From Phyllobacteriaceae bacterium UBA1059 (lineage in GTDB: Bacteria; Pseudomonadota; Alphaproteobacteria; Rhizobiales; Rhizobiaceae), in contig DCDI01000159.1 of the NCBI GenBank assembly GCA_002316345.1, positions 1 to 6,283 of the forward strand: a stretch of DNA of 6,283 bases, read 5' to 3'. How positions within the stretch are numbered: the stretch's first letter is position 1; every line of letters begins with the position of its first letter. The position numbers and the translations under genes were made by a program. This document shows positions 1 to 6,283 of the stretch, piece by piece. The notes below the pieces were generated by a model. The model was not told the DNA's origin. It worked only from the letters and a program-made list of their open reading frames with translations, and made no database searches.

Positions 1-823
1 CGCCTTCGCGTGCGCCACCGGTGCGGCGCGCTTTCTGGATGGCCCATTCGATGGACGCTTCAACCGGCGACGTCGATGGGTCGATGTCGCTGCCGTAAAG
101 GCAAAGTCCTGCTTCGAGGCGGAGCGAGTCACGCGCGCCAAGGCCGATCGCCTCGCACTCGGGATGGTCGAGCAGGGCCTGCGCCACTTCCTCGGCTTTC
201 CCTGCGGGAACCGAAATCTCGAAGCCGTCCTCTCCCGAATAGCCAGAGCGCGAAACCACACAGGGCGCGCCGCAAAGGTCAGCGTCGCGCACATCCATGA
301 AGGTCATTGCCGCAGCACCGTCCCACAGCGTTGCCAGAACGGCTGCCGCGCGGGGGCCCTGAAGCGCAATTAGCGCCCGATCGTCCAGCAGGGTGACGTC
401 GCAATCCGTGAGCTGCGCCTGCATGTGAGCGAGGTCGGCTTCCTTGCAGGCGGCGTTGACGACAACAAGGAGGTGATCGCCGCGATTGGTGATCATCAGA
501 TCATCGAGAATGCCGCCTTCGTCATTGGTGAAGAAGCCATAACGCTGGCGTCCAGCCTTCAAGCCGAGAATATCGACCGGCACGAGCGCTTCCAGCGCCA
601 GCGCGGCGTCGGCATAAACACCCGATTTTGCCTTCACGATGACCTGGCCCATATGCGAGACGTCGAACAGTCCCGCCGCAGCACGGGTATGCAGATGCTC
701 TTTCAGAACGCCGAGAGTATATTGCACCGGCATCTCGGAACCGGCGAACGGCACCAGCTTGCCGTTCAACCGGACATGAAGAGGGTAAAGCGGCGTTCGT
801 CGCAGTGCGGATTGATGGTTCAT
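1..823 (-). CDS. gcvT: Glycine cleavage system T protein (aminomethyltransferase), 5' part only
   Basis: GcvT takes the aminomethyl group held on lipoylated GcvH and passes it to tetrahydrofolate, releasing ammonia and 5,10-methylene-THF in the cytoplasm. Read on the minus strand, 274 codons are present and the frame is still open at the window edge; the family is usually about 360-380 residues, so roughly a quarter is missing outside the window. Visible family landmarks are PFAGSEMPVQY (residues 25-35), HTRAAAGLFDVSHMGQ (45-60), GGILDDLMITN (103-113, containing the catalytic aspartate region), GYSGEDGFEI (194-203) and GLGARDSLRLEAGLCLYG (227-244). The ATG at 823 is chosen because GGGAG (831-835) lies 7 nt upstream and the protein begins where homologues begin. 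A tandem glycine riboswitch precedes it, which fits its role. gcvH and gcvP would be expected next, to the left, but cannot be seen. Confidence 0.96.
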   Translation of the reverse strand, partial: MNHQSALRRTPLYPLHVRLNGKLVPFAGSEMPVQYTLGVLKEHLHTRAAAGLFDVSHMGQVIVKAKSGVYADAALALEALVPVDILGLKAGRQRYGFFTNDEGGILDDLMITNRGDHLLVVVNAACKEADLAHMQAQLTDCDVTLLDDRALIALQGPRAAAVLATLWDGAAAMTFMDVRDADLCGAPCVVSRSGYSGEDGFEISVPAGKAEEVAQALLDHPECEAIGLGARDSLRLEAGLCLYGSDIDPSTSPVEASIEWAIQKARRTGGAREG

Positions 824-889
824 TCAGTGGCTCCCGAAACCGTCCGTCGGAGACGGCAATGATCGCGCGTTGTCGCGCTTGGAAGCCCC
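824..889 (-). promoter_or_regulatory. Expression platform between glycine riboswitch and gcvT
   Basis: This 66-nt leader follows the second aptamer and ends at the gcvT start. Two short perfect hairpins can be read on the minus strand: GCGCG-ACAA-CGCGC (positions 878-865) and CCGTC-TCC-GACGG (856-844). The CTCCGA around the loop of the second hairpin is also nearly complementary to TCGGGAG, which contains the gcvT Shine-Dalgarno GGGAG (831-835), with one bulged G. No hairpin is followed by a U-tract. This suggests control of ribosome access rather than transcription termination, but that switch is inferred from complementarity only. Confidence 0.45.
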
Positions 890-1049
890 ATCTGTCCTTT
901 TTGCCTGAGAGTGTTATCCCGTCGGCGAATCAGGCCTGGTCGGCCCGATTTCTTTCCAGATTCTAGAAGGTGAGAGGTCCTCTTTGCCTGAGAGTTTCCG
1001 GGGCGGTTGCTCCTTCGGCGCCGGCCTTTAGCCGATCTCTTCCACTCAC
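890..1049 (-). promoter_or_regulatory. Tandem glycine riboswitch (two aptamers)
   Basis: A glycine-sensing RNA of the classic tandem type, usually switching on glycine-cleavage genes when glycine is abundant. Aptamer 1 (about 970-1049) is closed by a P1 stem GUGAG/CUCAC (1045-1049 with 970-974). It contains GGAGCAA (1007-1013) and the hallmark CUCUCAGGCAAA (983-994). Aptamer 2 (about 890-961) is closed by AUCUG/CAGAU (957-961 with 890-894) and repeats the hallmark CUCUCAGGCAAA at 900-911, followed by AAGGACAGA. The linker between the two closing stems is only about 8 nt, as expected for paired aptamers. The element is on the same strand as gcvT, 66 nt upstream of its start. No convincing promoter was found between 1050 and 1128, although transcription must begin upstream of 1049. 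Confidence 0.95.
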
Positions 1050-1128
1050 TTTAGAAGGCGCTTCTCCGACGCCTATCTTCCCCTTTGTTCAACGAACTGA
1101 GCGTCCGAAGCCTGATTTTTCCGGCCTT

Positions 1129-1248
1129 CTAGTTCACGCCGCTCCACGTAGCAAGCAGGAAGACGACCGCGATCGGCGATATGGACAGCCTGTGCACGGG
1201 CTTTGCGCGGCCGCTTTTCAATCCGCTGTCTTGTCTCGTGAAGATCAT
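1129..1248 (-). CDS. Possible 39-residue membrane peptide, unrecognised
   Basis: A short minus-strand ORF begins with ATG at 1248, 26 nt after the queE stop, and ends with TAG at 1129-1131. GGGGAA lies about 5 nt upstream of the ATG and could serve as a ribosome site, although the spacing is short. About three quarters of its third codon positions are G or C, as expected of a coding frame in this genome. The N-terminal half is basic (TRQDSGLKSGRAKPVHR) and the C-terminal half is hydrophobic (ISPIAVVFLLATW), compatible with one membrane-spanning or membrane-associated helix. It could be the last gene of the queCDE transcript. No family is recognised, and it may be chance: the frame also stays open upstream through the queE 3' end in another reading frame. 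A near-palindrome (1187-1202) lies inside it. Confidence 0.3.
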   Translation of the reverse strand: MIFTRQDSGLKSGRAKPVHRLSISPIAVVFLLATWSGVN

Positions 1249-1274
1249 TGGCTTCCCCGGAGAGAAACAGAGTA

Positions 1275-1979
1275 TCAAACTCCGCGCTTGTTGCCCCAGA
1301 TCAGCACATGCAACTGCGGCAGGATGTGCGGAACGAGCCATCCTTTCCCCACCGTCTCCTCGACCAGCCATAAGAGGCGGTCGCTGAGGCTTTGGGTGGA
1401 AACAGGCTGAAGCGGGTCAGTATTCGGATTGCCGGGCTGAAGATAAAGCGCAAGCGCGGGATAACGCGCCGCAGCTTCACGCGCCCAAAGAAGGTCGCGG
1501 TCGTCGAAGATCACGATCTTCATCACGATGTCTGCGCCTTTCGCAGCAGTCAAACACTCCTCAAAAGCCGACCAGTTCGTGCCTTGACCACTCGACGGCG
1601 GCTTGGGCGAGAGCACCAGCATGGCCAGCTCGGAGAACCAGTGGCGCGCGATCGAGCCTTGCGTTTCGCAGGCAAAGCGATAGCCGCTCGCCTTGCCTAA
1701 TTCTATCACCGGCGCAAAGTCTTGAATGGCGGGGTTGCCACCGGAGATCGACACGGTAATCGGCTGCCCGCCAGACAAGCGGACAACGGCGGCCATGATC
1801 GCGTCCGGCTCCATCGCAAGCCAGTCATGACGATGTTGGCTTTCCACTGCATGCAGGCTGTCACACCACGAGCAGCGGTAGTCACAACCGCCAGCGCGAA
1901 TGAACGCCGTAGGCTGACCGATCAGCGCGCCTTCGCCCTGGATGGTAGGACCGAAGATCTCGGCGATGCGCAAGGTCAT
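1275..1979 (-). CDS. queE: 7-carboxy-7-deazaguanine synthase (radical SAM)
   Basis: QueE converts 6-carboxy-tetrahydropterin to 7-carboxy-7-deazaguanine using a [4Fe-4S] cluster, S-adenosylmethionine and Mg2+. It is the ring-contracting step of the queuosine precursor pathway. The 234-residue product has the N-terminal EIFGPTIQGEG signature (7-17) and the radical-SAM cysteines in CDYRCSWC (C32, C36, C39, spacing CX3CX2C). It also has a glycine-rich SISGGNPAI segment (78-86), CETQGS (104-109) and SPKPPSSG (124-131). The ATG at 1979 is preferred over an in-frame one 30 nt upstream. It starts exactly where homologues start and overlaps the queD stop as ATGA; the ten extra residues (MGRVPAHPVV) look unrelated to the family. 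No clear Shine-Dalgarno precedes this ATG, so translation is probably coupled to queD. No obvious terminator hairpin with a U-tract follows. Confidence 0.95.
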   Translation of the reverse strand: MTLRIAEIFGPTIQGEGALIGQPTAFIRAGGCDYRCSWCDSLHAVESQHRHDWLAMEPDAIMAAVVRLSGGQPITVSISGGNPAIQDFAPVIELGKASGYRFACETQGSIARHWFSELAMLVLSPKPPSSGQGTNWSAFEECLTAAKGADIVMKIVIFDDRDLLWAREAAARYPALALYLQPGNPNTDPLQPVSTQSLSDRLLWLVEETVGKGWLVPHILPQLHVLIWGNKRGV

Positions 1980-2341
1980 GACGACTGGATGGGCCGGTAC
2001 TCGGCCCAAGTCTTCGGTGTTTCCGAGACTTTCACAGCGCTGACTTCGAGCCAGCGAGCGCTACACCAATCGAAGAAGTGTCGCGCCATGTTTTCGGCAG
2101 TGGATGGGCCGTCCAGAACGTCGTTGAGATGGCGATGATCGAAGGTGCCATCGATATAGGTCTTGAGGGGCGCCAGCTCGTGGTAATCGCGAACGAATCC
2201 ATCTTCATTGAGAGTGGGCGCGGCAAGTTCGACCACGACGATGTAGTTGTGGCCATGCAGCCGGGCGCATTGATGATCCGCGGGCAAATGAGAGAGCTGG
2301 TGTGAGGCCGAGAAGTGAAATTCCTTGGTGATCCGGAACAT
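1976..2341 (-). CDS. queD: 6-carboxy-5,6,7,8-tetrahydropterin synthase
   Basis: QueD turns dihydroneopterin triphosphate into 6-carboxy-tetrahydropterin, the substrate of QueE. The 121-residue protein is the usual size for the PTPS/QueD fold. Zinc ligands are visible as H14 in SASHQL and H29 and H31 in HGHNY. C25, four residues before the HGH, is in the place of the catalytic cysteine. FDHRHLND (67-74) carries the Asp-His pair, and SETPKTWAEY (106-115) holds the pterin-binding glutamate (E107). The ATG at 2341 overlaps the queC TGA by one base (TGATG), and the stop overlaps the queE ATG by four bases, so it is the middle gene of a translationally coupled operon. A longer in-frame reading to 2497 exists but runs antisense-like inside queC and lacks family resemblance, so it was rejected. 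Confidence 0.96.
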   Translation of the reverse strand: MFRITKEFHFSASHQLSHLPADHQCARLHGHNYIVVVELAAPTLNEDGFVRDYHELAPLKTYIDGTFDHRHLNDVLDGPSTAENMARHFFDWCSARWLEVSAVKVSETPKTWAEYRPIQSS

Positions 2342-3042
2342 CAGGCGGGCTTTCTGCTTTCGATCGCCTCGCACCAGAAATCGGCGTCGGCATAAGTGGT
2401 GGGGTCGGTCACACCAGCGAGATGGAAGGCTTCGCGGCGCTCGACGCAGGTGCCGCATCGACCGCAATGAATGTCGCCGCCTTTGTAGCAGGACCATGTT
2501 TGCGCAAACGGCGTGACGTAAAGCGCGCCTTTCGTAACGATGTCGGCCTTGGTCGCTCTTACAAACGGCGTGTGCAGCTTAACCTGCGCATAGCCATCTA
2601 ATGCAGCCGCCTGCATTCGGTCGAAGGCTTCGGTGAAGCTCGGCCGGCAGTCCGGATAAATGAAGTGGTCGCCGCCATGCACTGCGGTCGCCACAGCGTC
2701 CTCGCCCTTTGCGGCAGCGAGGCCGAAAGCGATCGTCAGCATAATTGCGTTTCGATTAGGCACAACCGTGATGCGCATCGTTTCTTCGGCATAATGGCCG
2801 TCGGGCACATCGAGGTCGTCCGTCAGTGCCGAGCCCGTAAGTGCGGCGCCGATCGGGCGTAGATCGAAAAGGTGATGCGGTACGCCCAGCTGCTCTGCAG
2901 CGCGGGCGGCGAACTCAACTTCCTTGCGGTGTTTCTGCCCATAATCGAACGAAACGAGACGGGTGAGTTCATGCTCGGCCGCAACGATGTAGGCGAGCGA
3001 AACGGAATCCAGTCCGCCGGAGCAGACCACTGTGGTTTTCAT
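2341..3042 (-). CDS. queC: 7-cyano-7-deazaguanine (preQ0) synthase
   Basis: QueC uses ATP and ammonia to convert 7-carboxy-7-deazaguanine to the nitrile preQ0, the product of this operon and precursor of preQ1 and queuosine in tRNA. The 233-residue protein has the PP-loop SGGLDS (8-13) that binds ATP, the family strand VSFDYGQKH (30-38), VVPNRNAIM (93-101) and VHGGDH (121-126). A C-terminal zinc site follows, with C185 in SCY plus C193, C196 and C199 in CGRCGTC. All key residues are present, so it should be active. The ATG at 3042 has AAGGG 8 nt upstream. That ribosome site is part of a preQ1-I riboswitch, so translation should fall when preQ1 is plentiful. It is the first gene of queC-queD-queE. 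Confidence 0.97.
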   Translation of the reverse strand: MKTTVVCSGGLDSVSLAYIVAAEHELTRLVSFDYGQKHRKEVEFAARAAEQLGVPHHLFDLRPIGAALTGSALTDDLDVPDGHYAEETMRITVVPNRNAIMLTIAFGLAAAKGEDAVATAVHGGDHFIYPDCRPSFTEAFDRMQAAALDGYAQVKLHTPFVRATKADIVTKGALYVTPFAQTWSCYKGGDIHCGRCGTCVERREAFHLAGVTDPTTYADADFWCEAIESRKPA

Positions 3043-3050
3043 CTATGAGA

Positions 3051-3085
3051 CCCTTGTTTTGATAACCGGGTAGGCTGCGACCGGT
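3051..3085 (-). promoter_or_regulatory. preQ1-I riboswitch controlling queC
   Basis: On the minus strand a five-pair stem ACCGG/CCGGU (3081-3085 with 3065-3069) encloses a loop beginning UCGCAG. It is followed by an A-rich tail, UAUCAAAACAAGGG. This is the preQ1-I (H-type pseudoknot) layout and is very close to the well-studied Thermoanaerobacter riboswitch, which shares the UCGCAG loop and the ACAAAACAAGG-like tail. The tail's AAGGG (3051-3055) is also the queC Shine-Dalgarno, 8 nt before the start codon. preQ1 binding would therefore pull the start of the ribosome site into the pseudoknot and lower translation of queC and, through overlaps, queD and queE. The assignment is by pattern and context; structure was not computed. 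Confidence 0.92.
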
Positions 3086-3091
3086 GCAGGC

Positions 3092-3120
3092 TCCATAACG
3101 GCGGACAGGGGTAAGCGCAA
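3092..3120 (-). promoter_or_regulatory. Candidate promoter for queCDE
   Basis: On the minus strand TTGCGC (3115-3120) and TATGGA (3092-3097) are separated by 17 nt. Each matches the sigma-70-type consensus at only three of six positions. The predicted transcription start would fall just before the first base of the preQ1 riboswitch stem (3085), as expected for such leaders. The positioning is the main support; the boxes themselves are weak. Confidence 0.3.
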
Positions 3121-3150
3121 GTTCAAGCGTGAAATTGCCTTGAAGCGTAG

Positions 3151-4135
3151 CGGCGCGTCCAGGTACTCCTGGAGCCGATCAGGCACTTCCTTGATGACCC
3201 GAAGGTAGTGGAAACTGCGATCAACAAGCCGGGCCACGTCTACGTGGAACGGTTGGAGAAGATCACATGCAGCATCACATGATCGATGCGCTGACGGCCG
3301 ATGAGATTCAGAACATCGGGGCACGGGTCGCGGCTGCGACAAGCCAATTTATCAGCCGGTCAGAACCTATCCTAAGCGCCGCACTCCCTACCGGCGAACG
3401 CATTCCAATCGTCCTCCCGCCTGCTGCACCGGGGTTGGGGGAACGATCTCGATCCGAAAGCAGGTCGTGAATAACTTCACGCTCGAGGAGTATCGAGACA
3501 ACGGCTCGCTTGAAAAGGTCTCCGTTGCCGTGGGCGGACTGAGCGACGTCGACCACGAGCTGATCGCCTACCTTCGCGGCGGCCGGATTTACGACATCAT
3601 CCGCACCGCGATAACCAAGCGCGTGTCGGTCCTTATCATCGGCGGCACGTCGTCCGGCAAAACCACCTTCCTCAATGCGTGCCTCAAGAGCATCGATCCG
3701 CACGAGCGGATTGTGACCCTTGAGGACACACGCGAACTCTTCCCGACGCAGCGCAACACCGTCCATCTGATTGCCTCGAAAGGTGATCAGGGAACAGCAA
3801 ACGTCACGATCCAGAAGCTGCTTGAATCCTCGCTTCGCATGCGTCCTGATCGGCTGTTTGTCGGCGAGATCCGCGGCAACGAGGCGTTCTCATTCTTGCG
3901 TGCGATCAACACCGGTCATCCCGGCTTGATGTCGACCGTCCATGCCGATACGCTTTTGGGAGCTTACGAACAGCTCGCCATGATGATGCAACAATCGGGC
4001 ATGTCCGCCGGCTTCTCCAAGTAGGATCTGATGTCGTACATTCAGATGGTCATCCCGATCGTCATCCAACTCCGGCGCGAGGGCGGAAAGCGGGGCGTCT
4101 CCGAGATTTTCTTTGCGCGTAACGAGCAGCCATGA
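3151..4135 (+). pseudogene. virB11: Broken virB11-type secretion ATPase (two frameshifts, one stop)
   Basis: VirB11 is the hexameric cytoplasmic-face ATPase that powers type IV secretion together with VirB4 and VirD4. The protein can be followed through three frames. Positions 3151-3269 read LEPIRHFLDDPKVVETAINK and PGHVYVERLEKIT. Positions 3270-3434 read QHHMIDALTADEIQNIGARV to ERIPIVLPPAAPG. Positions from about 3440 read GTISIRKQVVNNFTLEEY onward. Both shifts fit loss of one base, near 3269 and in the G-runs at 3431-3441. An in-frame TAG (4022-4024) then interrupts the C-terminus, after which DLMSYIQMVIPIVIQLRREG continues to a TGA at 4133-4135. Walker A GGTSSGKTT (3641-3667), the Asp box TLEDTREL, Walker B RLFVGEIRG and the His box GHPGLMSTVHA are intact. 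Corrected length is near 328 codons, close to the usual 330-345, so only about 10-20 N-terminal residues are missing. The stop overlaps the virD4 start as ATGA, a relic of operon structure. Confidence 0.88.
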
Positions 4136-5850
4136 CCAAGGGGCTCGCCGCGTTTTATCTCGTCTTCTGCCTTGCCATAGCCTTCGCCGTCTGGATGCTC
4201 GGTTATGGCATCGGCCTGCAGCTCTTCTTTGGCAACGGCCGGATCCTTGAAGCGACAATCACAAACAACCCGTTTGCGCCGATGCAGCAATTCTGGGCCT
4301 ATAGCTCCAGCCCGGCACTGCATAAAGTCGCCTTGGGCTCGCTTGTGCCGGCGTTCCTGATCGCCGGCCTGGTTGCATATATCGGCATGAAGCCCGCAAG
4401 CAATCCGCTTGGGGATGCGTCCTTCCAGGACCTCGCGGCGCTGCGTCGCGGCAAATGGTTTCGCAAGGAGGGCCATCTTTTCGGCCGTGTCGGCCGGAAT
4501 GTCTTGCGGACGCATGACGATCGGCATCATCTGGTTATCGGGCCGACGCGATCGGGCAAGGGTGCCGGCTATGTCATCCCTAACGCCATCTCCCATCAAG
4601 GCTCGGTGATCGTCACTGACCTTAAGGGCGAGGTCTACCGAGCCACCGCCGGCTACCGGAAACGTCAGGGCAATCAGGTCTTCCTCTTCGCGCCCGGTTC
4701 CGAAAAGAACAACCGCTATAACCCGCTGGATTTCGTGCGTCCTGAGCGCGGCAACCGCACAACCGATATCCAGAACATTGCGAGCATCCTTGTTCCTGAG
4801 AATACGGAATCCGAAAACTCGGTTTGGCAGGCAACGGCGCAGCAGGTTCTCGCCGGCGCGATCAGCTATGTGCTGGAAAGTCCCTTCTACAAAGACCGGC
4901 GCAATCTGGGCGAGATCAATTCCTTCTTCAACAGCGGGACCGACCTCCAGGCCTTGATGAAATACATCAAGGAAAAAGAACCCTATCTGTCCAAGTTCAC
5001 GCTCGAAAGCTTCAACGCATACCTCGCTCTTTCGGACAGGGCCGCGGCCTCGGCGCTTCTGGATATCCAGAAGGCGATGAGGCCGTTCAAGAACGAGCGC
5101 GTGGTTGCAGCCACGAACGTGACCGACATGGATCTACGAGCCATGAAGCGGCGGCCGATCTCGATCTACCTGGCCCCGAACATCACTGACATTACGCTTC
5201 TGCGACCGCTTCTGACGCTGTTCGTGCAACAGGTCATGGACATTCTGACGCTTGAACACGATCCCAATTCCGTACCCGTCTACTTCCTGCTCGATGAGTT
5301 CCGCCAGCTGAAGCGCATGGACGAGATCATGACCAAGCTGCCGTTTGTGGCGGGGTACAAGATCAAGTTTGCCTTCGTTATCCAGGATCTAAATAGCTTA
5401 GACGAAATTTATGGTGAGAGTTCCCGTTAAGTCCTGCTGGCTAATTGTGGTTATCAGCTCGTGCTAGGCGCAAACGATCAACCGGCTGCTGAATATATAT
5501 CGCGCGCACTCGGAAAACGAACAATTCGCTATCGGTCCGAGTCCCGCTCGATTGAACTTCTCGGTCTGCACCGTCGGACGAAGGTTGAACAGATTCGGGA
5601 ACGTGATCTGATGTTGCCGCAGGATGTGCGGCAGATGCCTGAAAGCAAGATGATCTTGCTCGTGGAAGGGCAACGGCCAATTTTCGGAGATAGACTCCGC
5701 TTCTTTGACACTGAACCCTTTAAGTCGGCAGAAATCTACTCGAGGAAGTATCCTACAAACACCCCTAACATCGACTATGGGCAGCCTCTTCCTGTGCCAG
5801 CGACAACTCGTTCCTACGAGGAGTGTGGAGAGTTTCACGCTGGGAAATAA
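4132..5850 (+). pseudogene. virD4: virD4-type coupling protein interrupted by one stop codon
   Basis: VirD4/TraG coupling proteins are inner-membrane hexameric ATPases that hand DNA or protein substrates to the type IV secretion channel. Two N-terminal hydrophobic segments (about residues 5-33 and 67-85) are the membrane anchor. Walker A GPTRSGKG lies at 137-144, with TDLKGEVYRATAGYR at 162-176. Walker B VYFLLDEF lies at 383-390, and FVIQDLNSLDEIYG (415-428) matches the motif after it. The reading frame meets TAA at 5428-5430 (after residue 432), then continues in the same frame with VLLANCGYQLVLGAND and ends at 5850. The part after the stop (about 140 codons) includes conserved C-terminal segments such as LGKRTIRY, MILLVEGQRPIF and PVPATT. 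A single C-to-T change (CAA to TAA) would explain it. Total length of about 572 codons is within the family range. Readthrough or a sequence error cannot be excluded. Confidence 0.88.
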
Positions 5851-5855
5851 CGCCG

Positions 5856-6011
5856 ATGATGCGCACTCGAAGCAACTGCGCCATGCGCATTCACGAGGAT
5901 ACTGAAGCCCTTGCTCTGTTGAGGCTCAGCTCCTTCTCTGTGGCAACGTTCCGCGCTCTTGAGCGACCCGTATCGCAATCACGTCAGCAACAACAACAGT
6001 TTCGCAAGTGA
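5856..6011 (+). CDS. Hypothetical 51-residue ORF after virD4
   Basis: Two consecutive ATG codons lie 6 and 9 nt after the virD4 stop, with GGGAAA about 8-10 nt upstream of the first. The frame runs to TGA at 6009-6011. The predicted peptide (MMRTRSNCAMRIHEDTEALA, then LLRLSSFSVATFRALERPVS, then QSRQQQQQFRK) has an amphipathic middle and a glutamine-rich, basic tail. No family is recognised. Its place directly behind virD4 suggests the next gene of the secretion operon, or a truncated remnant of it, given the damage in the two preceding genes. It could equally be chance. Confidence 0.3.
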   Translation: MMRTRSNCAMRIHEDTEALALLRLSSFSVATFRALERPVSQSRQQQQQFRK

Positions 6012-6283
6012 TCAAAGCCGACCCTGTATGGTCTCGAACGCACTTGGCGATCAAAGAGCGAGGTAGGGAAGCGCCATTACGGGTAACTCCGAGCCCGAGT
6101 TTGCCTGATAGAGTGCCTATCATCAGCTTGGCTCAGGCCACATTGAGCCGCTACGCCGGACTAAGCACTGCTGGTGCGGCGGAGGCGCTGGATCGCTCTC
6201 AGACTTCCCGCGCACCATCATAACCGGCCGCCGTTGCCGCCTTTATGAACTTACGGTCGAAACTGACCATGCCTTCGTCTCGA
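6012..6283 (+). other. No recognisable gene; possible degraded coding remnant at right edge
   Basis: All three plus-strand frames and the minus strand were read by eye. A GTG-initiated frame (6008-6223) gives LAQATLSRYAGLSTAGAAEA, which looks protein-like but ends at 6223. In frame 1, an open stretch from 6112 to the window end reads TIITGRRCRLYELTVETDHA near its end. The switch in protein-like character between frames around 6200 resembles a frameshifted gene, but no family could be named. No inverted repeat, tRNA or terminator was recognised. Confidence 0.25.

Noticed and set aside
425..862. 145-codon plus-strand ORF
   Set aside because: It lies antisense to gcvT, whose minus-strand frame carries clear family motifs; the plus reading is a shadow of GC-rich coding sequence.
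1056..1074. Inverted repeat AGGCG/CGCCT as a terminator of the queCDE transcript
   Set aside because: The stem has only five pairs, a nine-base loop and no U-tract on either strand.
1187..1202. Near-palindrome AGCCTGTGCACGGGCT as an operator or terminator
   Set aside because: It has no U-tract and no position relative to a promoter that would suggest an operator; one such 16-mer is expected by chance in GC-rich DNA.
970..1410. 146-codon plus-strand ORF
   Set aside because: It runs antisense through the glycine riboswitch and the queE 3' end and resembles no protein family.
3043..3342. 99-codon minus-strand ORF ending one base before queC
   Set aside because: It overlaps the preQ1 riboswitch and its putative promoter and is antisense to recognisable virB11 sequence.
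4042..4599. 185-codon minus-strand ORF
   Set aside because: It is antisense to the virD4 N-terminus and Walker A region; no family features.
5464..5838. 124-codon minus-strand ORF
   Set aside because: It is antisense to the virD4 C-terminal part, which matches the family in the plus frame.
1..6283. CRISPR array, tRNA, rRNA, insertion-sequence ends or a transposase
   Set aside because: No regularly spaced repeats, cloverleaf-like segments, terminal inverted repeats or transposase motifs were seen on either strand.

Overview
The window looks chromosomal and alphaproteobacterial, most likely from a rhizobial or Brucella-type member of the Hyphomicrobiales. This rests on the GC-rich codon use, the protein sequences of GcvT and QueC/D/E, and VirB/VirD4-type secretion genes. 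The genus cannot be fixed from sequence reading alone.

Layout. Positions 1-823 (minus strand) hold the first 274 codons of gcvT, the glycine-cleavage T-protein; the rest lies outside the window. Its leader carries a tandem glycine riboswitch (890-1049) with two complete aptamers, followed by a 66-nt expression platform that has hairpins but no U-tract. Positions 1050-1274 are intergenic, apart from a possible 39-codon membrane-peptide ORF (1129-1248). Positions 1275-3042 (minus strand) are a compact queC-queD-queE operon for making the 7-deazaguanine precursor of queuosine. Its genes overlap by 1 and 4 nt. A preQ1-I riboswitch (3051-3085) sits directly before queC, with the queC Shine-Dalgarno sequence at its 3' end, so the pathway is probably feedback-controlled at translation by preQ1.

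From about 3151 the content changes to the plus strand and to type IV secretion genes, both broken. A virB11-type ATPase has two single-base deletions and an in-frame stop. An overlapping virD4-type coupling protein has one in-frame stop. All Walker and signature motifs are still readable, so the decay looks recent, unless some of the lesions are assembly errors. Positions 5851-6283 contain a weak 51-codon ORF and otherwise nothing that could be identified.

Functionally there are two riboswitch-controlled housekeeping units (glycine catabolism/C1 supply and tRNA modification) next to a decaying fragment of a conjugative or effector type IV secretion system. No clearly new biological system is visible. 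The points most worth checking are the lesions in the secretion genes, the riboswitch arrangement, the small ORF and the unexplained right end.
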